Assembly: GCF_017901155.1 (NCBI RefSeq)
Contig: NZ_CP072800.1
Span: forward strand, 3,003,283 to 3,067,282
From: Candidatus Thiothrix anitrata
GTDB lineage: Bacteria > Pseudomonadota > Gammaproteobacteria > Thiotrichales > Thiotrichaceae
DNA: 64,000 bases
Reading direction: 5' to 3'
Part shown: positions 7,045 to 15,303 of the stretch, in pieces
How the letters are laid out: each line of letters begins with the position of its first letter
Numbering within the stretch: the first letter of the stretch is position 1
Made by a program: the position numbers and the translations under genes
The notes under the pieces: generated by a model
What the model was told of the DNA's origin: nothing
The model's database searches: none
Seen by the model: only the letters and a program-made list of their open reading frames with translations

Positions 7045-8393
7045 GTTTGAATCGACGTGAATTTTTGGGGCTGCTTGGCGCAACCGCGCTGGCAGGCGCA
7101 TTCCCCCTGCGTAGCGCATTTGCGGGGGCGCAACCGCATGTGGTCATTATTGGCGGTGGGGTTGGTGGGGCAACCGCTGCCAAATACCTGCGGCTGCTGG
7201 ATGCTAACCTCAAAGTGACGGTGATTGAAAAAAATCCGGTCTATATCCGCCCTTACGGTTCGTCCGAGGTCGTCACCGGACACATCAAGATGGACGATTT
7301 GAACGTGACGTATGACGCGCTCAAATCCAAATACGGCGTGAATGTCATTATCGACGAAGTGGTCGGTTTCGACCCCGACAAGCGCAACGTAAGTCTGAAA
7401 GGCGGGCGTAAAGTCAGCTACGACAAGCTGGTGGTGTCACCGGGGATTGAATTGCTGTACGACAAGTTGGCAGGTTATTCCCAAGCACTGGCTGAGAGCA
7501 AAATCCCATCGGGTTGGATTCCGGGGACGCAAACCCAATTGCTGGCTGATCAGCTTAAAGCGTTACCCAAAGGTGGGACGTTTTTGATGGTTGCGCCGCC
7601 AAACCCTTACCGTTGCCCGCCGGGGCCGTATGAACGCCCCGCACTGGTGGCGGAATGGCTGCAAAAACACAATCCGACAGCCAAGGTCATCATTGTTGAC
7701 CCGAAAGATAAGTTTGTCACCGACCAGACCATGATGCTGGGCTGGAACCGTTTATACGGTTTTCCGATGCCTAAGGAATTTCTGGAAGGAATACCGGATA
7801 GCGTTGAAATCCAGCAGCACAGCCAGCCGGGGATTCTGGAATGGATTCCTGCCAAAGACGGCGGCACACCCGTGTCGGTGGATGCGGAAACCATGACCGT
7901 CACCACCGAGGGCGGTAAGATTAAGGCGGATGTGATTAATATCGTGCCTGCGATGCGGGCGGGCAAGATTGCCAGCGCAATGGGGCTAACCGACGACAAA
8001 GGTTGGTGTCCGAATCAGCGCAAGACCTTTGAATCGACCTTACACCCGCATGTGCATGTGATTGGCGATGCTTGCCATGCCGATGCCATGCCCAAATCAG
8101 GCTTTTCCGCGAATACGCAAGCCAAATCGTTGGCGCGGGCGTTGGTGGAAATCCTCGCCGGACGCGAAGCCCCAACACCCAGTTGGGAAAACACTTGTTA
8201 CGCGCTGGCAGGCTCGGATTACGGCTTGTATGTCGCCGACGTGTTTGAGTTGGCGGAAGCCGAAAACAAGATCAAGCGCGTGGGCAAATTCAATCGCTAT
8301 TTGCGTTTGGATGCCACCCCTGCGCAAATTCGCATGGGCGCGGTCTATCAGCAGGCTTGGATGAAATCCTTCACGGAGGACTGTTTCGCATGA
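7041..8393 (+). CDS. fccB: Sulfide dehydrogenase flavoprotein subunit FccB/SoxF-type
   Basis: Protein of 450 residues, flavin-binding subunit of flavocytochrome c sulfide dehydrogenase, which oxidises sulfide in the periplasm and passes electrons to a cytochrome c. The N-terminus has a twin-arginine signal (NRREFLGLL) ending near FAGA. The FAD motif VVIIGGGVGGATAAKYL follows. The two redox-active cysteines are in RCPPGPYERP and in GWCPNQ. A second dinucleotide-fold element, VHVIGDACHADAMPKSGFSAN, is typical of the family. It overlaps the preceding cytochrome gene and the following dihaem gene by ATGA, so translation is coupled. The Tat signal fits export of a folded flavoprotein. Confidence 0.93.
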   Translation: MSLNRREFLGLLGATALAGAFPLRSAFAGAQPHVVIIGGGVGGATAAKYLRLLDANLKVTVIEKNPVYIRPYGSSEVVTGHIKMDDLNVTYDALKSKYGVNVIIDEVVGFDPDKRNVSLKGGRKVSYDKLVVSPGIELLYDKLAGYSQALAESKIPSGWIPGTQTQLLADQLKALPKGGTFLMVAPPNPYRCPPGPYERPALVAEWLQKHNPTAKVIIVDPKDKFVTDQTMMLGWNRLYGFPMPKEFLEGIPDSVEIQQHSQPGILEWIPAKDGGTPVSVDAETMTVTTEGGKIKADVINIVPAMRAGKIASAMGLTDDKGWCPNQRKTFESTLHPHVHVIGDACHADAMPKSGFSANTQAKSLARALVEILAGREAPTPSWENTCYALAGSDYGLYVADVFELAEAENKIKRVGKFNRYLRLDATPAQIRMGAVYQQAWMKSFTEDCFA

Positions 8394-9091
8394 AAACGTT
8401 CCAAATTTCTTTGATTGGCGTAGCCGCGACGCTGTTGGTGTCCGGTTGGGTGTGGGCAAACGATGCCGCGCATGAAGCGGCGGATGCGGTTAAATGGAAG
8501 CCTGCCACCTTGCGCGTGGCGTTGGCGGATATGCCAGCGGGTGATATTTCCCGTGGTAAAGACCTCAATTCGCAACTGATGTGCGCGTCGTGTCACGGTG
8601 AAAATGGTGTTGCCCCGACCAGCAATTGGCCACACGTTGCGGGGCAAAAAACCGATTACACCTACAAAATGTTGCTGGATTATAAGTCGGGTTTGCGCAG
8701 CGAAGATGAGCGCAGCAAGCTGATGACGGCGGCGGTTGAGCCGATGAGCCAGCAGGATATGGCGGATGTGGCAGCGTATTACGCGAGTTTGCCTGCCCAC
8801 GAAGCCAGGGTGAAAGCCCCAGCGCACGCGGATGCGGAACGGCTGGTGCGTAAGGGCGACCCAACACGATTGTTGACACCGTGTGCGTCGTGCCACGGGG
8901 TGAAGGGACAAGGTGGCAAAGAAGCGGCTCCGGCATTGGCGGGGCAGTCGCAAAAAGCCTTCATCCGCACCATGACGCTGTATAAAAACGGCGAGCGTAA
9001 TAATGATGTCAACAAGGCGATGGCACAATTCGCCGCTAAGCTGACCGATGAGGAAATTCGGCAGTTGGCGGCGTATTACCACACGCGATAG
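8390..9091 (+). CDS. fccA: Dihaem cytochrome c, FccA/cytochrome c4-like
   Basis: Protein of 233 residues with a Sec signal peptide ending near WVWA. Two homologous cytochrome c domains carry CASCH at 65-69 and 165-169. This is the architecture of cytochrome c4 and of the dihaem subunit of flavocytochrome c sulfide dehydrogenase. The ATG at 8390 overlaps the stop of fccB (ATGA). As the last gene of the operon it is the natural electron acceptor of FccB. The operon thus supplies one dihaem and one monohaem cytochrome plus the haem domain of the oxidase subunit. A simple c4-type carrier is the alternative. Confidence 0.85.
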   Translation: MKTFQISLIGVAATLLVSGWVWANDAAHEAADAVKWKPATLRVALADMPAGDISRGKDLNSQLMCASCHGENGVAPTSNWPHVAGQKTDYTYKMLLDYKSGLRSEDERSKLMTAAVEPMSQQDMADVAAYYASLPAHEARVKAPAHADAERLVRKGDPTRLLTPCASCHGVKGQGGKEAAPALAGQSQKAFIRTMTLYKNGERNNDVNKAMAQFAAKLTDEEIRQLAAYYHTR

Positions 9092-9122
9092 TTTCGTTAG
9101 TGCTTCCTCCTCCTAGCACGTC

Positions 9123-9142
9123 TCCCCGGCTGTGGTCGGGGA
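9123..9142 (+). terminator. Probable terminator of the sulfide/oxidase operon
   Basis: TCCCCG and CGGGGA form a 6-bp stem with an 8-base loop, followed by ATTTTA. It lies about 30 bases after the last gene. The T-run is short, so termination may be partial. Confidence 0.5.
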
Positions 9143-9194
9143 TTTTACAGCATGAGCTGCCGTATTCACCTCATCACCATTATTGAGAATTTCC

Positions 9195-9470
9195 ATGCTG
9201 AGTAAAATTGCCATCCTTGAAGGCAGCACCCTGTTACTGCTGTTATTTTTAGCCGTCCCTGCTAAACGTCTGTTTGGCTACCCCGAAGCGGTCACACTTG
9301 TTGGGTCAATCCACGGCGCGGCATTTATCGTTTATGTGGTCGCTTTAATCGCTTTTTTTGCCGGTAAACATTTGAATTTTCGGCAACTAGGGATGGGCTT
9401 GTTTGCCGCTTTCATTCCCTTCGGTAGTTTTGTGTTTGAACATAAAATATTAAAACCCAAACAACTCTGA
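9195..9470 (+). CDS. DUF3817-type small membrane protein
   Basis: Protein of 91 residues with three hydrophobic helices, matching the pattern of DUF3817 proteins: a first helix with LEGSTLLLL, then VGSIHGAAFIVYVV, then a helix ending near FEHKIL. No biochemical role is known for the family. The ATG at 9195 gives a normal start; an upstream in-frame TTG at 9183 would add four residues. It follows the sulfide/oxidase operon on the same strand beyond a weak terminator and precedes the His-rich outer-membrane gene. Confidence 0.7.
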   Translation: MLSKIAILEGSTLLLLLFLAVPAKRLFGYPEAVTLVGSIHGAAFIVYVVALIAFFAGKHLNFRQLGMGLFAAFIPFGSFVFEHKILKPKQL

Positions 9471-9521
9471 TGTGGATTGCGAAATCTCAATCGGTAACAC
9501 GGTTTTCTTGTGCTATAAATC

Positions 9522-9534
9522 GCAACTTGGTTGC
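9522..9534. promoter_or_regulatory. Inverted repeat before the His-rich outer-membrane gene
   Basis: GCAAC-TTG-GTTGC lies 18 bases before the start codon at 9553, so a bound protein would block expression. It resembles the dyad at 3726-3740 in the divergent oxidase promoter. Candidate operator; regulator unknown. Confidence 0.4.
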
Positions 9535-9552
9535 AAATTAAAGGATGGGAAA

Positions 9553-10872
9553 ATGAAGGGAAATATCGCATTTGGTGTGTTGCTGATGTCGGCTAATGTG
9601 TTAGCGCTGGAGGTTGAGCCGGTGTTGTATGTCGATTCGGTGATTTACGGCGATTCGGAAGGGGGCGATGCTGGCAGTTATGCTGGGGAGGCGCTGGGGG
9701 TTTACAATGTTCACAGTGACGGTGCGGGCGGTCATGAAGGTCATGCACACAGCGGCTTGGAGCAGGGCGCACACATTCGCAGCATCGAAGCAGGTCTGAA
9801 TTGGCAAGCCAGCGACAAGCTTGACGGGCGCATCAATGGCGTTATTTTGCCGGAAGACGGCGAAGCAGAGTTGGAAGAGGCATGGGCGCGTTACCGCTTG
9901 CCTGCTAATACCAGCATCAAGGCGGGCAAGCTGTTGAGTGCGTTTGGTGCTAACAATATTCACCCGCACGAGTCCGAATTTGTGCAGCAAAATTTGCCGG
10001 TGCAAATGCTGCTGGATGGCGGCTTGATCGAAGAAGGCGTGCAACTGGAATGGCAGCCAGAAATCGCCGGAATGCACCTGAAAACCGGCGTAGAGCTATT
10101 GGATGGCGGCAATCGTGGCATTGCGTCGCAAGAAGATAGCGTTACTGGCTACCAAACCAGCAAAGGCCGCGTCGCCAATATTACTTACCCCGAACAGCCT
10201 GATTTTCCGCAAGTCAGCCACGTTTATGTCAAAGCTGAAAAAGATTTGGGCGAAAAACACGCCATCAGCGGCGGCGTGTCTTACCTCCAATCGCGCCAGC
10301 ATCAGGAATTGCACCAATACCACCCCGGCATTAATGAAGCTGACCACGGTTTGAGTGGTAAAGCCACCATGTGGAGTGCCAGTGCCGCGTATGCACACGA
10401 TGCGGGAAAAATCGGGGATGTAGGCAATTTCAAAGTGGCAGCCGAATACCTTTACCAGAATAAAGATTTGACGCTGAATTTCCACGAAGACAAACCTAAT
10501 TTAGTCGGGCAACCCCGCGATTTGCACGTTGATGGTTATTCAGTACAAGGTAGCTACCAAATAGCCCCAAAATGGCAGGTTGGTTTGCGCCATGAACGGG
10601 TCGGTGGTACACATGAAGCGCGTCGCCCCAGCGTTGCGCCATTCCCAACCCAGACCAGCTATTTCAATGATATGAAACGCAATACAGTTGCAGTCACTTG
10701 GAAGCCTGCAAAACAGCATCAGTTACGTTTAGAAGCTGCCCGCAATGCATTTGATGTAGGCGAAGACACCAATGGCGACGGCAGGAGTGAAGCGGTCAGC
10801 AAGAAATTTAATCAGTTTATGCTGCAATACCAGTGGAATCTGGATGCAGAACATGAACATCACCATCACTAA
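9553..10872 (+). CDS. His-rich outer-membrane beta-barrel protein
   Basis: Protein of 439 residues with a signal peptide ending near VLAL and alternating amphipathic strands expected of a porin-like barrel, including regular Trp/Tyr-containing strands in the last third. There are histidine-rich stretches near the N-terminus (HSDGAGGHEGHAH) and at the very end (EHEHHHH). These suggest binding of zinc, copper or another metal at the surface. I see no TonB box or plug domain. AAGGATGGG upstream supports the ATG at 9553. It lies 22 bases or less from the thioredoxin-fold gene, probably as one operon. Metal uptake or sensing is an inference from the histidines. Confidence 0.6.
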   Translation: MKGNIAFGVLLMSANVLALEVEPVLYVDSVIYGDSEGGDAGSYAGEALGVYNVHSDGAGGHEGHAHSGLEQGAHIRSIEAGLNWQASDKLDGRINGVILPEDGEAELEEAWARYRLPANTSIKAGKLLSAFGANNIHPHESEFVQQNLPVQMLLDGGLIEEGVQLEWQPEIAGMHLKTGVELLDGGNRGIASQEDSVTGYQTSKGRVANITYPEQPDFPQVSHVYVKAEKDLGEKHAISGGVSYLQSRQHQELHQYHPGINEADHGLSGKATMWSASAAYAHDAGKIGDVGNFKVAAEYLYQNKDLTLNFHEDKPNLVGQPRDLHVDGYSVQGSYQIAPKWQVGLRHERVGGTHEARRPSVAPFPTQTSYFNDMKRNTVAVTWKPAKQHQLRLEAARNAFDVGEDTNGDGRSEAVSKKFNQFMLQYQWNLDAEHEHHHH

Positions 10873-10894
10873 ACTTTAATAGAGAGCAATGACT

Positions 10895-11365
10895 ATGATG
10901 AAAAAATGGCTATTATTGGCACTATTGTGCTTAGGCTTACACACGGCTGCAATCGCTGCAACCGAGCTAAAAGTAGGCGATACCTTACCCACAATCAGTC
11001 TTAAAGATCAGCATGATAAAGCGGTGACCGTGGCGACAGATGCACAAACATTAATCTTTACGGTGGAAAAACCTGCGTCTGATTTAGTTAATGATTACTT
11101 GAAAACACAAGCGGCGGATTATTTAATCGCACAAAAAGCTTACTTTTTGGCAGATATTAGCGGAATGCCTAGCATGATTACTAAAATGTTCGCCATTCCA
11201 AAAATGCAGGAACGTCCTTATGCCATTTTGTTAGGGTACGAAGCCGACGCACTAGCCTTTATGCCACGTCAGCAAAATCACGTAACAGTGGTCAAAGTGA
11301 AAGCTAATAAAGTAGAGCAGATTTTATTCGTCAATGACGAAGCGAGTTTACGCAATCACTTATAA
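10895..11365 (+). CDS. Periplasmic thioredoxin-fold protein without redox cysteines
   Basis: Protein of about 156 residues with a signal peptide ending near AIAA. The start of the mature part (LKVGDTLPTISLKDQHDKAV) matches the first strands of AhpC/TSA-type thioredoxin folds. After the signal peptide there is no cysteine at all, so no thiol chemistry is possible; it is a binding or structural relative. The ATG at 10895 is best placed behind AGAGAG; ATGs at 10889 and 10898 are alternatives. The gene directly follows the His-rich barrel gene, and a joint periplasmic/outer-membrane role is likely. Exact function unknown. Confidence 0.6.
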   Translation: MMKKWLLLALLCLGLHTAAIAATELKVGDTLPTISLKDQHDKAVTVATDAQTLIFTVEKPASDLVNDYLKTQAADYLIAQKAYFLADISGMPSMITKMFAIPKMQERPYAILLGYEADALAFMPRQQNHVTVVKVKANKVEQILFVNDEASLRNHL

Positions 11366-11390
11366 AACTCCTCCGCCAACGCTGACGACC

Positions 11391-11756
11391 TTAACGCCGA
11401 AACGGCAACCGAAACAGCATCTTTAGCCCGTTTTTCAGGCGATTGCCAGCGGGCGGGGTGCTAGGAGAAGGCGGTGGAAACACGTCACGCGCCGGATAAC
11501 CAAACGTTTGGTTGAACAGCGAAAAGTCGATGACGAAAGTATCCCCCTCCCCTCGCTGTGAAAGAATCTCGACTAACGGCATTTCACGACGATGAATGGA
11601 TTCCACATTTTTGATAAAACCTTGCTGACTCAGTGAGGTAATGCCTTTGACTTGACGAATATTGTTTTGTTCGTCAAGCATTTCCCAAGTGATCAGACCT
11701 TTTTCAGCCGTTTGTTGTTGGTGTGAAATGGCGTGCAGCGTAAACGTTTTAAGCAT
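11391..11756 (-). CDS. Small protein of unknown function
   Basis: Protein of 121 residues from an ATG at 11756. I do not recognise it. There is no signal peptide or membrane helix. The middle is rich in beta-strand-forming residues (FVIDFSLFNQTFG). The tail is Pro/Ser-rich (PPPSPSTPP) and then basic, ending LFRLPFRR. It lies convergent to the thioredoxin-fold gene and 64 bases after bpt on the same strand. A longer reading to 11870 would overlap bpt and is less likely. Confidence 0.5.
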   Translation of the reverse strand: MLKTFTLHAISHQQQTAEKGLITWEMLDEQNNIRQVKGITSLSQQGFIKNVESIHRREMPLVEILSQRGEGDTFVIDFSLFNQTFGYPARDVFPPPSPSTPPAGNRLKNGLKMLFRLPFRR

Positions 11757-11820
11757 TATTGTTCTCGCGCTAGGATAATGGGATTTCATCCAAACATAGC
11801 ACGAAAATCCTTCAAAACCA

Positions 11821-12561
11821 TTAACTTCCAGACGACCTGCATATTTTGGGAAGTGTCTGCCACTGCCCATTGATTAAGCCTTCCATTGGCTGGAACTGGG
11901 TTTTGTAACGCATCTTAGGCGATGCCTCAATCCAGTAACCTGGGTAAACATAGGGCAAGCCCTGCGCGTTAGCGAAAGCAATTTGCCACAACACCGCGTA
12001 AGTGCCCAACCCACGCTTTTGGCTGGCTTCTGGGTCAAAGAAAGTGTAAACCGATGATAAGCCAGTTGATAATTCATCGACAGCAGCCACTGCCAGCAAT
12101 GTCTCTGCCAAATAAAATTCCACCAGCATCGTCGTACACCAATCACCCAACAAGAAACTCGCGAAGGTTTCAGTGCTATCTTCTTCCATACCACCACCTT
12201 TATGACGATAACCCACGTAACGGCGGTAGAGGTCATCATAAGCAGGCTTGAAACCTTCAGAACGATTAACGCGCACTGTCAGGTCACTATTGTGCTGCCA
12301 ATTACGCTGCTGGGAGCGGTTCGGCGCAAACGCAGCAGCAGTAATCCGGGTTGCAACACATGCCTGACAGTATTGGCAATGCGGTCGGTAAACATCATTA
12401 CCACTGCGCCGAAAGCCACTATCCAACAAGCGTGCATACAGTGTCGGACTCATCTGATAGCCCGGATCTACTAATAAATTAACAGCCTGCTCTTGCGCCA
12501 AGTACGGGCACGGATGTGTGGATGTGATATAAAGATTGAGATTAGTTTCAGCCAGCATCAT
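11821..12561 (-). CDS. bpt: Aspartate/glutamate leucyltransferase Bpt
   Basis: Leucyl-tRNA--protein transferase of 246 residues that adds leucine to N-terminal Asp or Glu and marks proteins for ClpAP (N-degron pathway). Cysteines are conserved at C18 and in YRPHCQYCQACVATRI (C62, C65, C68). RRYVGYRHKGGGME and the C-terminal YPGYWIEASPKMRYK are family signatures. Normal length. The first two codons are both ATG. The FNR-type regulator gene ends 12 bases upstream, so they may share a transcript. Confidence 0.93.
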   Translation of the reverse strand: MMLAETNLNLYITSTHPCPYLAQEQAVNLLVDPGYQMSPTLYARLLDSGFRRSGNDVYRPHCQYCQACVATRITAAAFAPNRSQQRNWQHNSDLTVRVNRSEGFKPAYDDLYRRYVGYRHKGGGMEEDSTETFASFLLGDWCTTMLVEFYLAETLLAVAAVDELSTGLSSVYTFFDPEASQKRGLGTYAVLWQIAFANAQGLPYVYPGYWIEASPKMRYKTQFQPMEGLINGQWQTLPKICRSSGS

Positions 12562-12573
12562 AGGCCAAAGAAC

Positions 12574-13278
12574 TCAGCAATTACCGCTGGCACACGCCAC
12601 TTTGCGCAGACCATCGACACTTTGTATTTGGATACTACCGCGCTGCTCATTGAGAAAGCCCTGCCGCTTCCAGTCTGACAAAAATCGGCTTACCGTTTCA
12701 ATCGTTAAGCCCAATAACTCACCAATTTCTCCACGTGACAAAGGCAACACCACCCAACTACCACCCGTACCCTCACACCAACGAATCAAAAACGAAGCTA
12801 AACGTTCAGATGCTTTTTTCGCACCGAGTTCCAACATCATGTCTTCAGCTTGACGCAGGTGCTGAATCCAACGGCGCATCATGGTGTTTTCAATCTCAGG
12901 GTTTTGCTTCTTCAGCTCCATGAGTTCGCCCAAAGGCAGACGACACACTTCAATCTCACTCAATGGTGTAGCCGTATGGTTGTAAGGCTCACTGGCAAAA
13001 CCGTCAAAGCCAAACAAATCACCCGTGCGCAATACCCTGACGATTTGAGTACGTCCATTGGGTAAGGTTTTGGTTAATTTCACCAAACCTTTGCGCAAAG
13101 TATAAGCGTTAGCAGCAGGATCACCTTGGTGATATACGGTTTCATCAGGAGCATAGATCACGACCGACGGCTGAAATGCTTGAATTTCTACCAAACGGAC
13201 AGTCGGCAATTGGGCGAAAATACTCAAATGCCGTATTTGGCATGATTGGCAATGCCCTTTGCCTTTAACGTTCGACAT
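12574..13278 (-). CDS. FNR-family regulator with incomplete N-terminal cysteine set
   Basis: Crp/Fnr-type regulator of 234 residues: N-terminal cysteine region, cyclic-nucleotide-like beta-roll (YHQGDPAANAYTLRKG), dimer helix, and helix-turn-helix with recognition sequence LTIETVSRFL. The E-SR residues match FNR and predict TTGAT half-sites; such a site lies at 3762-3775. Aligned with E. coli FNR, C20, C23 and C122 correspond to C10, C13 and C112, but C29 corresponds to S19. The oxygen-labile [4Fe-4S] cluster would then need a non-Cys ligand or be absent. The spacing (CQSCQIRHLSIF) makes the alignment secure. Confidence 0.88.
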   Translation of the reverse strand: MSNVKGKGHCQSCQIRHLSIFAQLPTVRLVEIQAFQPSVVIYAPDETVYHQGDPAANAYTLRKGLVKLTKTLPNGRTQIVRVLRTGDLFGFDGFASEPYNHTATPLSEIEVCRLPLGELMELKKQNPEIENTMMRRWIQHLRQAEDMMLELGAKKASERLASFLIRWCEGTGGSWVVLPLSRGEIGELLGLTIETVSRFLSDWKRQGFLNEQRGSIQIQSVDGLRKVACASGNC

Positions 13279-13355
13279 ACCCTCTCCTTACTCAAACTCA
13301 CCAAAGCGACACTCACCCGGCAGCAAACTTACCCTGCACTTAACCGGCGTGATGA

Positions 13356-13853
13356 TTAAAACGGAATATCATCATCAAAATCCTCAAAACCACGCTCATT
13401 ATGGCTACTTTGCGGAGCTGCTGACGGTTGAGGAGCAGGTGCGCTAGCGTAACCCCCACCATTATTGCTGCTACGTGGGGCTTCGTCGTAACTGCCCGCA
13501 CCCATACCACCTCCTTGACGACCACCTAACATTTGCATGTCATCGGCAACAATTTCCGTCGTATAGCGATCTTGCCCATCTTGCCCTTGCCACTTACGAG
13601 TACGAATCTTACCCTCAATGTACACCTGTTGACCCTTGCGCAAGTACTCGCCCGCAATTTCCCCTAGTCGTCCGAAAAAAACGACACGATGCCACTCCGT
13701 CGTTTCTTTCTTTTCTCCTGTAGCTTTATCTTTGTAAGAATCGTTAGTAGCTAGCGAGACATGAGCTATCGCCATATTGCTCGGTGTATACTTCACTTCG
13801 GGGTCTTTACCCAGCGTGCCAACCAAAATAACCTTATTGATACCACGTGCCAT
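13356..13853 (-). CDS. ssb: Single-stranded DNA-binding protein SSB
   Basis: Protein of 165 residues. The N-terminal OB-fold ([18 protein letters not shown] to about residue 110) binds single-stranded DNA as a tetramer. A flexible Gly/Ser/Pro/Gln linker follows, and the acidic tip DFDDDIPF recruits repair and replication proteins. The YajR-like transporter gene ends 32 bases upstream, an arrangement frequent in gammaproteobacteria next to uvrA. Confidence 0.97.
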   Translation of the reverse strand: MARGINKVILVGTLGKDPEVKYTPSNMAIAHVSLATNDSYKDKATGEKKETTEWHRVVFFGRLGEIAGEYLRKGQQVYIEGKIRTRKWQGQDGQDRYTTEIVADDMQMLGGRQGGGMGAGSYDEAPRSSNNGGGYASAPAPQPSAAPQSSHNERGFEDFDDDIPF

Positions 13854-13885
13854 GTTTTATCCTTGCTCTAAAATGTCCGGTGATT

Positions 13886-15244
13886 TTACGCTGATGGGCT
13901 TGAGAATGCATCCAATGCGGATTGATCCAGACTGGCCTTATCAACTTTCAGATAAGCGATACACTCATCGGCAGCGACTGCTACCTCTTTAACTCCCGGA
14001 ACTGCCAGCAATTCATCATGCAAACGTTGTTTATCGACAAACAATAACGGGTCAAGCTTCACAATACGCATGGTATAAAAAGTCGGCGACGGTAATTTCA
14101 ATGCCACCAGCAACCACACCAATGCAATCGCCGCACTCAACAAGAATACGCCCGTGACACCCCACGCATGGTTCACCATACCACCGAGCGTACCGCCAGC
14201 AAAAATACCCAGAAATTGTGAACTACTAAAGATGCCCATCGCAGTTCCCTTAATATTCACTGCTGAATATTTCGCTACCAACGAAGGCTGCACCGCTTCC
14301 AGAAAGTTGAAACCAATAAAGAATAGTAAAAATGCCACAAATAACCAGGTAGCGTTGGCGTGTCCCGCTGCCATTGCCAGTTCCGCCACAATCAACAACA
14401 CGGTTGCCATCAACAGTAACGGGCGGATTTTATGTTGCTTTTCCGCCATAATAATCAATGGAATCGACAGTAAAAACGATCCCAAAAACACCGGCAAATA
14501 GACTTTCCAATGTTCGCTGCTAGGTAAGCCCAGCTCCTGTTCAAAAATGGTCGGCAATACCAGAAAATTCGCGGTCATCACCAAATGCAGGATAAACACC
14601 CCCACGTTCATGCGCAGCAACGCGACATTCGCAAGAGCTTTACCCAAATAATCTTTCATAATCCCGGCATCGCGGTGTTGCAAGGTGCGGGCGGGGTTGG
14701 GAATCGCGAATACCACCAGCGCAATTCCGCTCAATGCTAATAATAAGGTTAGCCAAAAAATGCTTGGCACGCCGCCAAATTGATTCACCAAGGGGCCGAT
14801 AATCATCCCCAGCATGAAAGAGACACCGATAGTTAAACCGATAATCCCCATGGTGCGTACCCGATGCTCTTCACGGATCAAATCCGCCGCTAAAGCCATC
14901 GTCGGTGCAGCTACCGCACCCATACCCTGAATCGCCCGCCCCAGCACGATTACCCACATACTATGCGCCAGAGCTGCCACCACACTTCCCAACGCAAACA
15001 CCAGCAAGCCGCCAACAATCACCGGCTTACGCCCGATTTTATCGGATAAAATCCCCAGTGGAATTTGAAAGATTGCCTGCGTCAGGCCGTAAATCCCAAT
15101 GGCTAAACCCGCTAACCAAGGGGTCGAATCCGGTAAGGTTTCGGCATACAAAGCAAATACCGGCAAAATCATGAACAGACCCAGCATTCGCACTGCGTAA
15201 ATCGCCGCTAACGATGCTGTTACCCGCCATTCCAGACTATTCAT
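13886..15244 (-). CDS. yajR: Major facilitator transporter, YajR-like
   Basis: Protein of about 452 residues with 12 membrane helices and MFS motifs: motif A as GILSDKIGRKPV between helices 2 and 3, and GRAIQGMGAV in helix 4. The last 65 residues form a small soluble alpha/beta domain (RIVKLDPLLFVDKQRLHDEL onward), matching the YAM domain of E. coli YajR in length and position. It is a proton-driven exporter by family; the substrate is unknown. Starts at 15244 (MNSLEW) or 15253 are both possible. It precedes ssb on the same strand. Confidence 0.85.
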   Translation of the reverse strand: MNSLEWRVTASLAAIYAVRMLGLFMILPVFALYAETLPDSTPWLAGLAIGIYGLTQAIFQIPLGILSDKIGRKPVIVGGLLVFALGSVVAALAHSMWVIVLGRAIQGMGAVAAPTMALAADLIREEHRVRTMGIIGLTIGVSFMLGMIIGPLVNQFGGVPSIFWLTLLLALSGIALVVFAIPNPARTLQHRDAGIMKDYLGKALANVALLRMNVGVFILHLVMTANFLVLPTIFEQELGLPSSEHWKVYLPVFLGSFLLSIPLIIMAEKQHKIRPLLLMATVLLIVAELAMAAGHANATWLFVAFLLFFIGFNFLEAVQPSLVAKYSAVNIKGTAMGIFSSSQFLGIFAGGTLGGMVNHAWGVTGVFLLSAAIALVWLLVALKLPSPTFYTMRIVKLDPLLFVDKQRLHDELLAVPGVKEVAVAADECIAYLKVDKASLDQSALDAFSSPSA

Positions 15245-15303
15245 TACCCACAAGCTCTACATGACAACACAAAGGCAAGAGAATGGCACAACAACGCCCC
15301 GAC

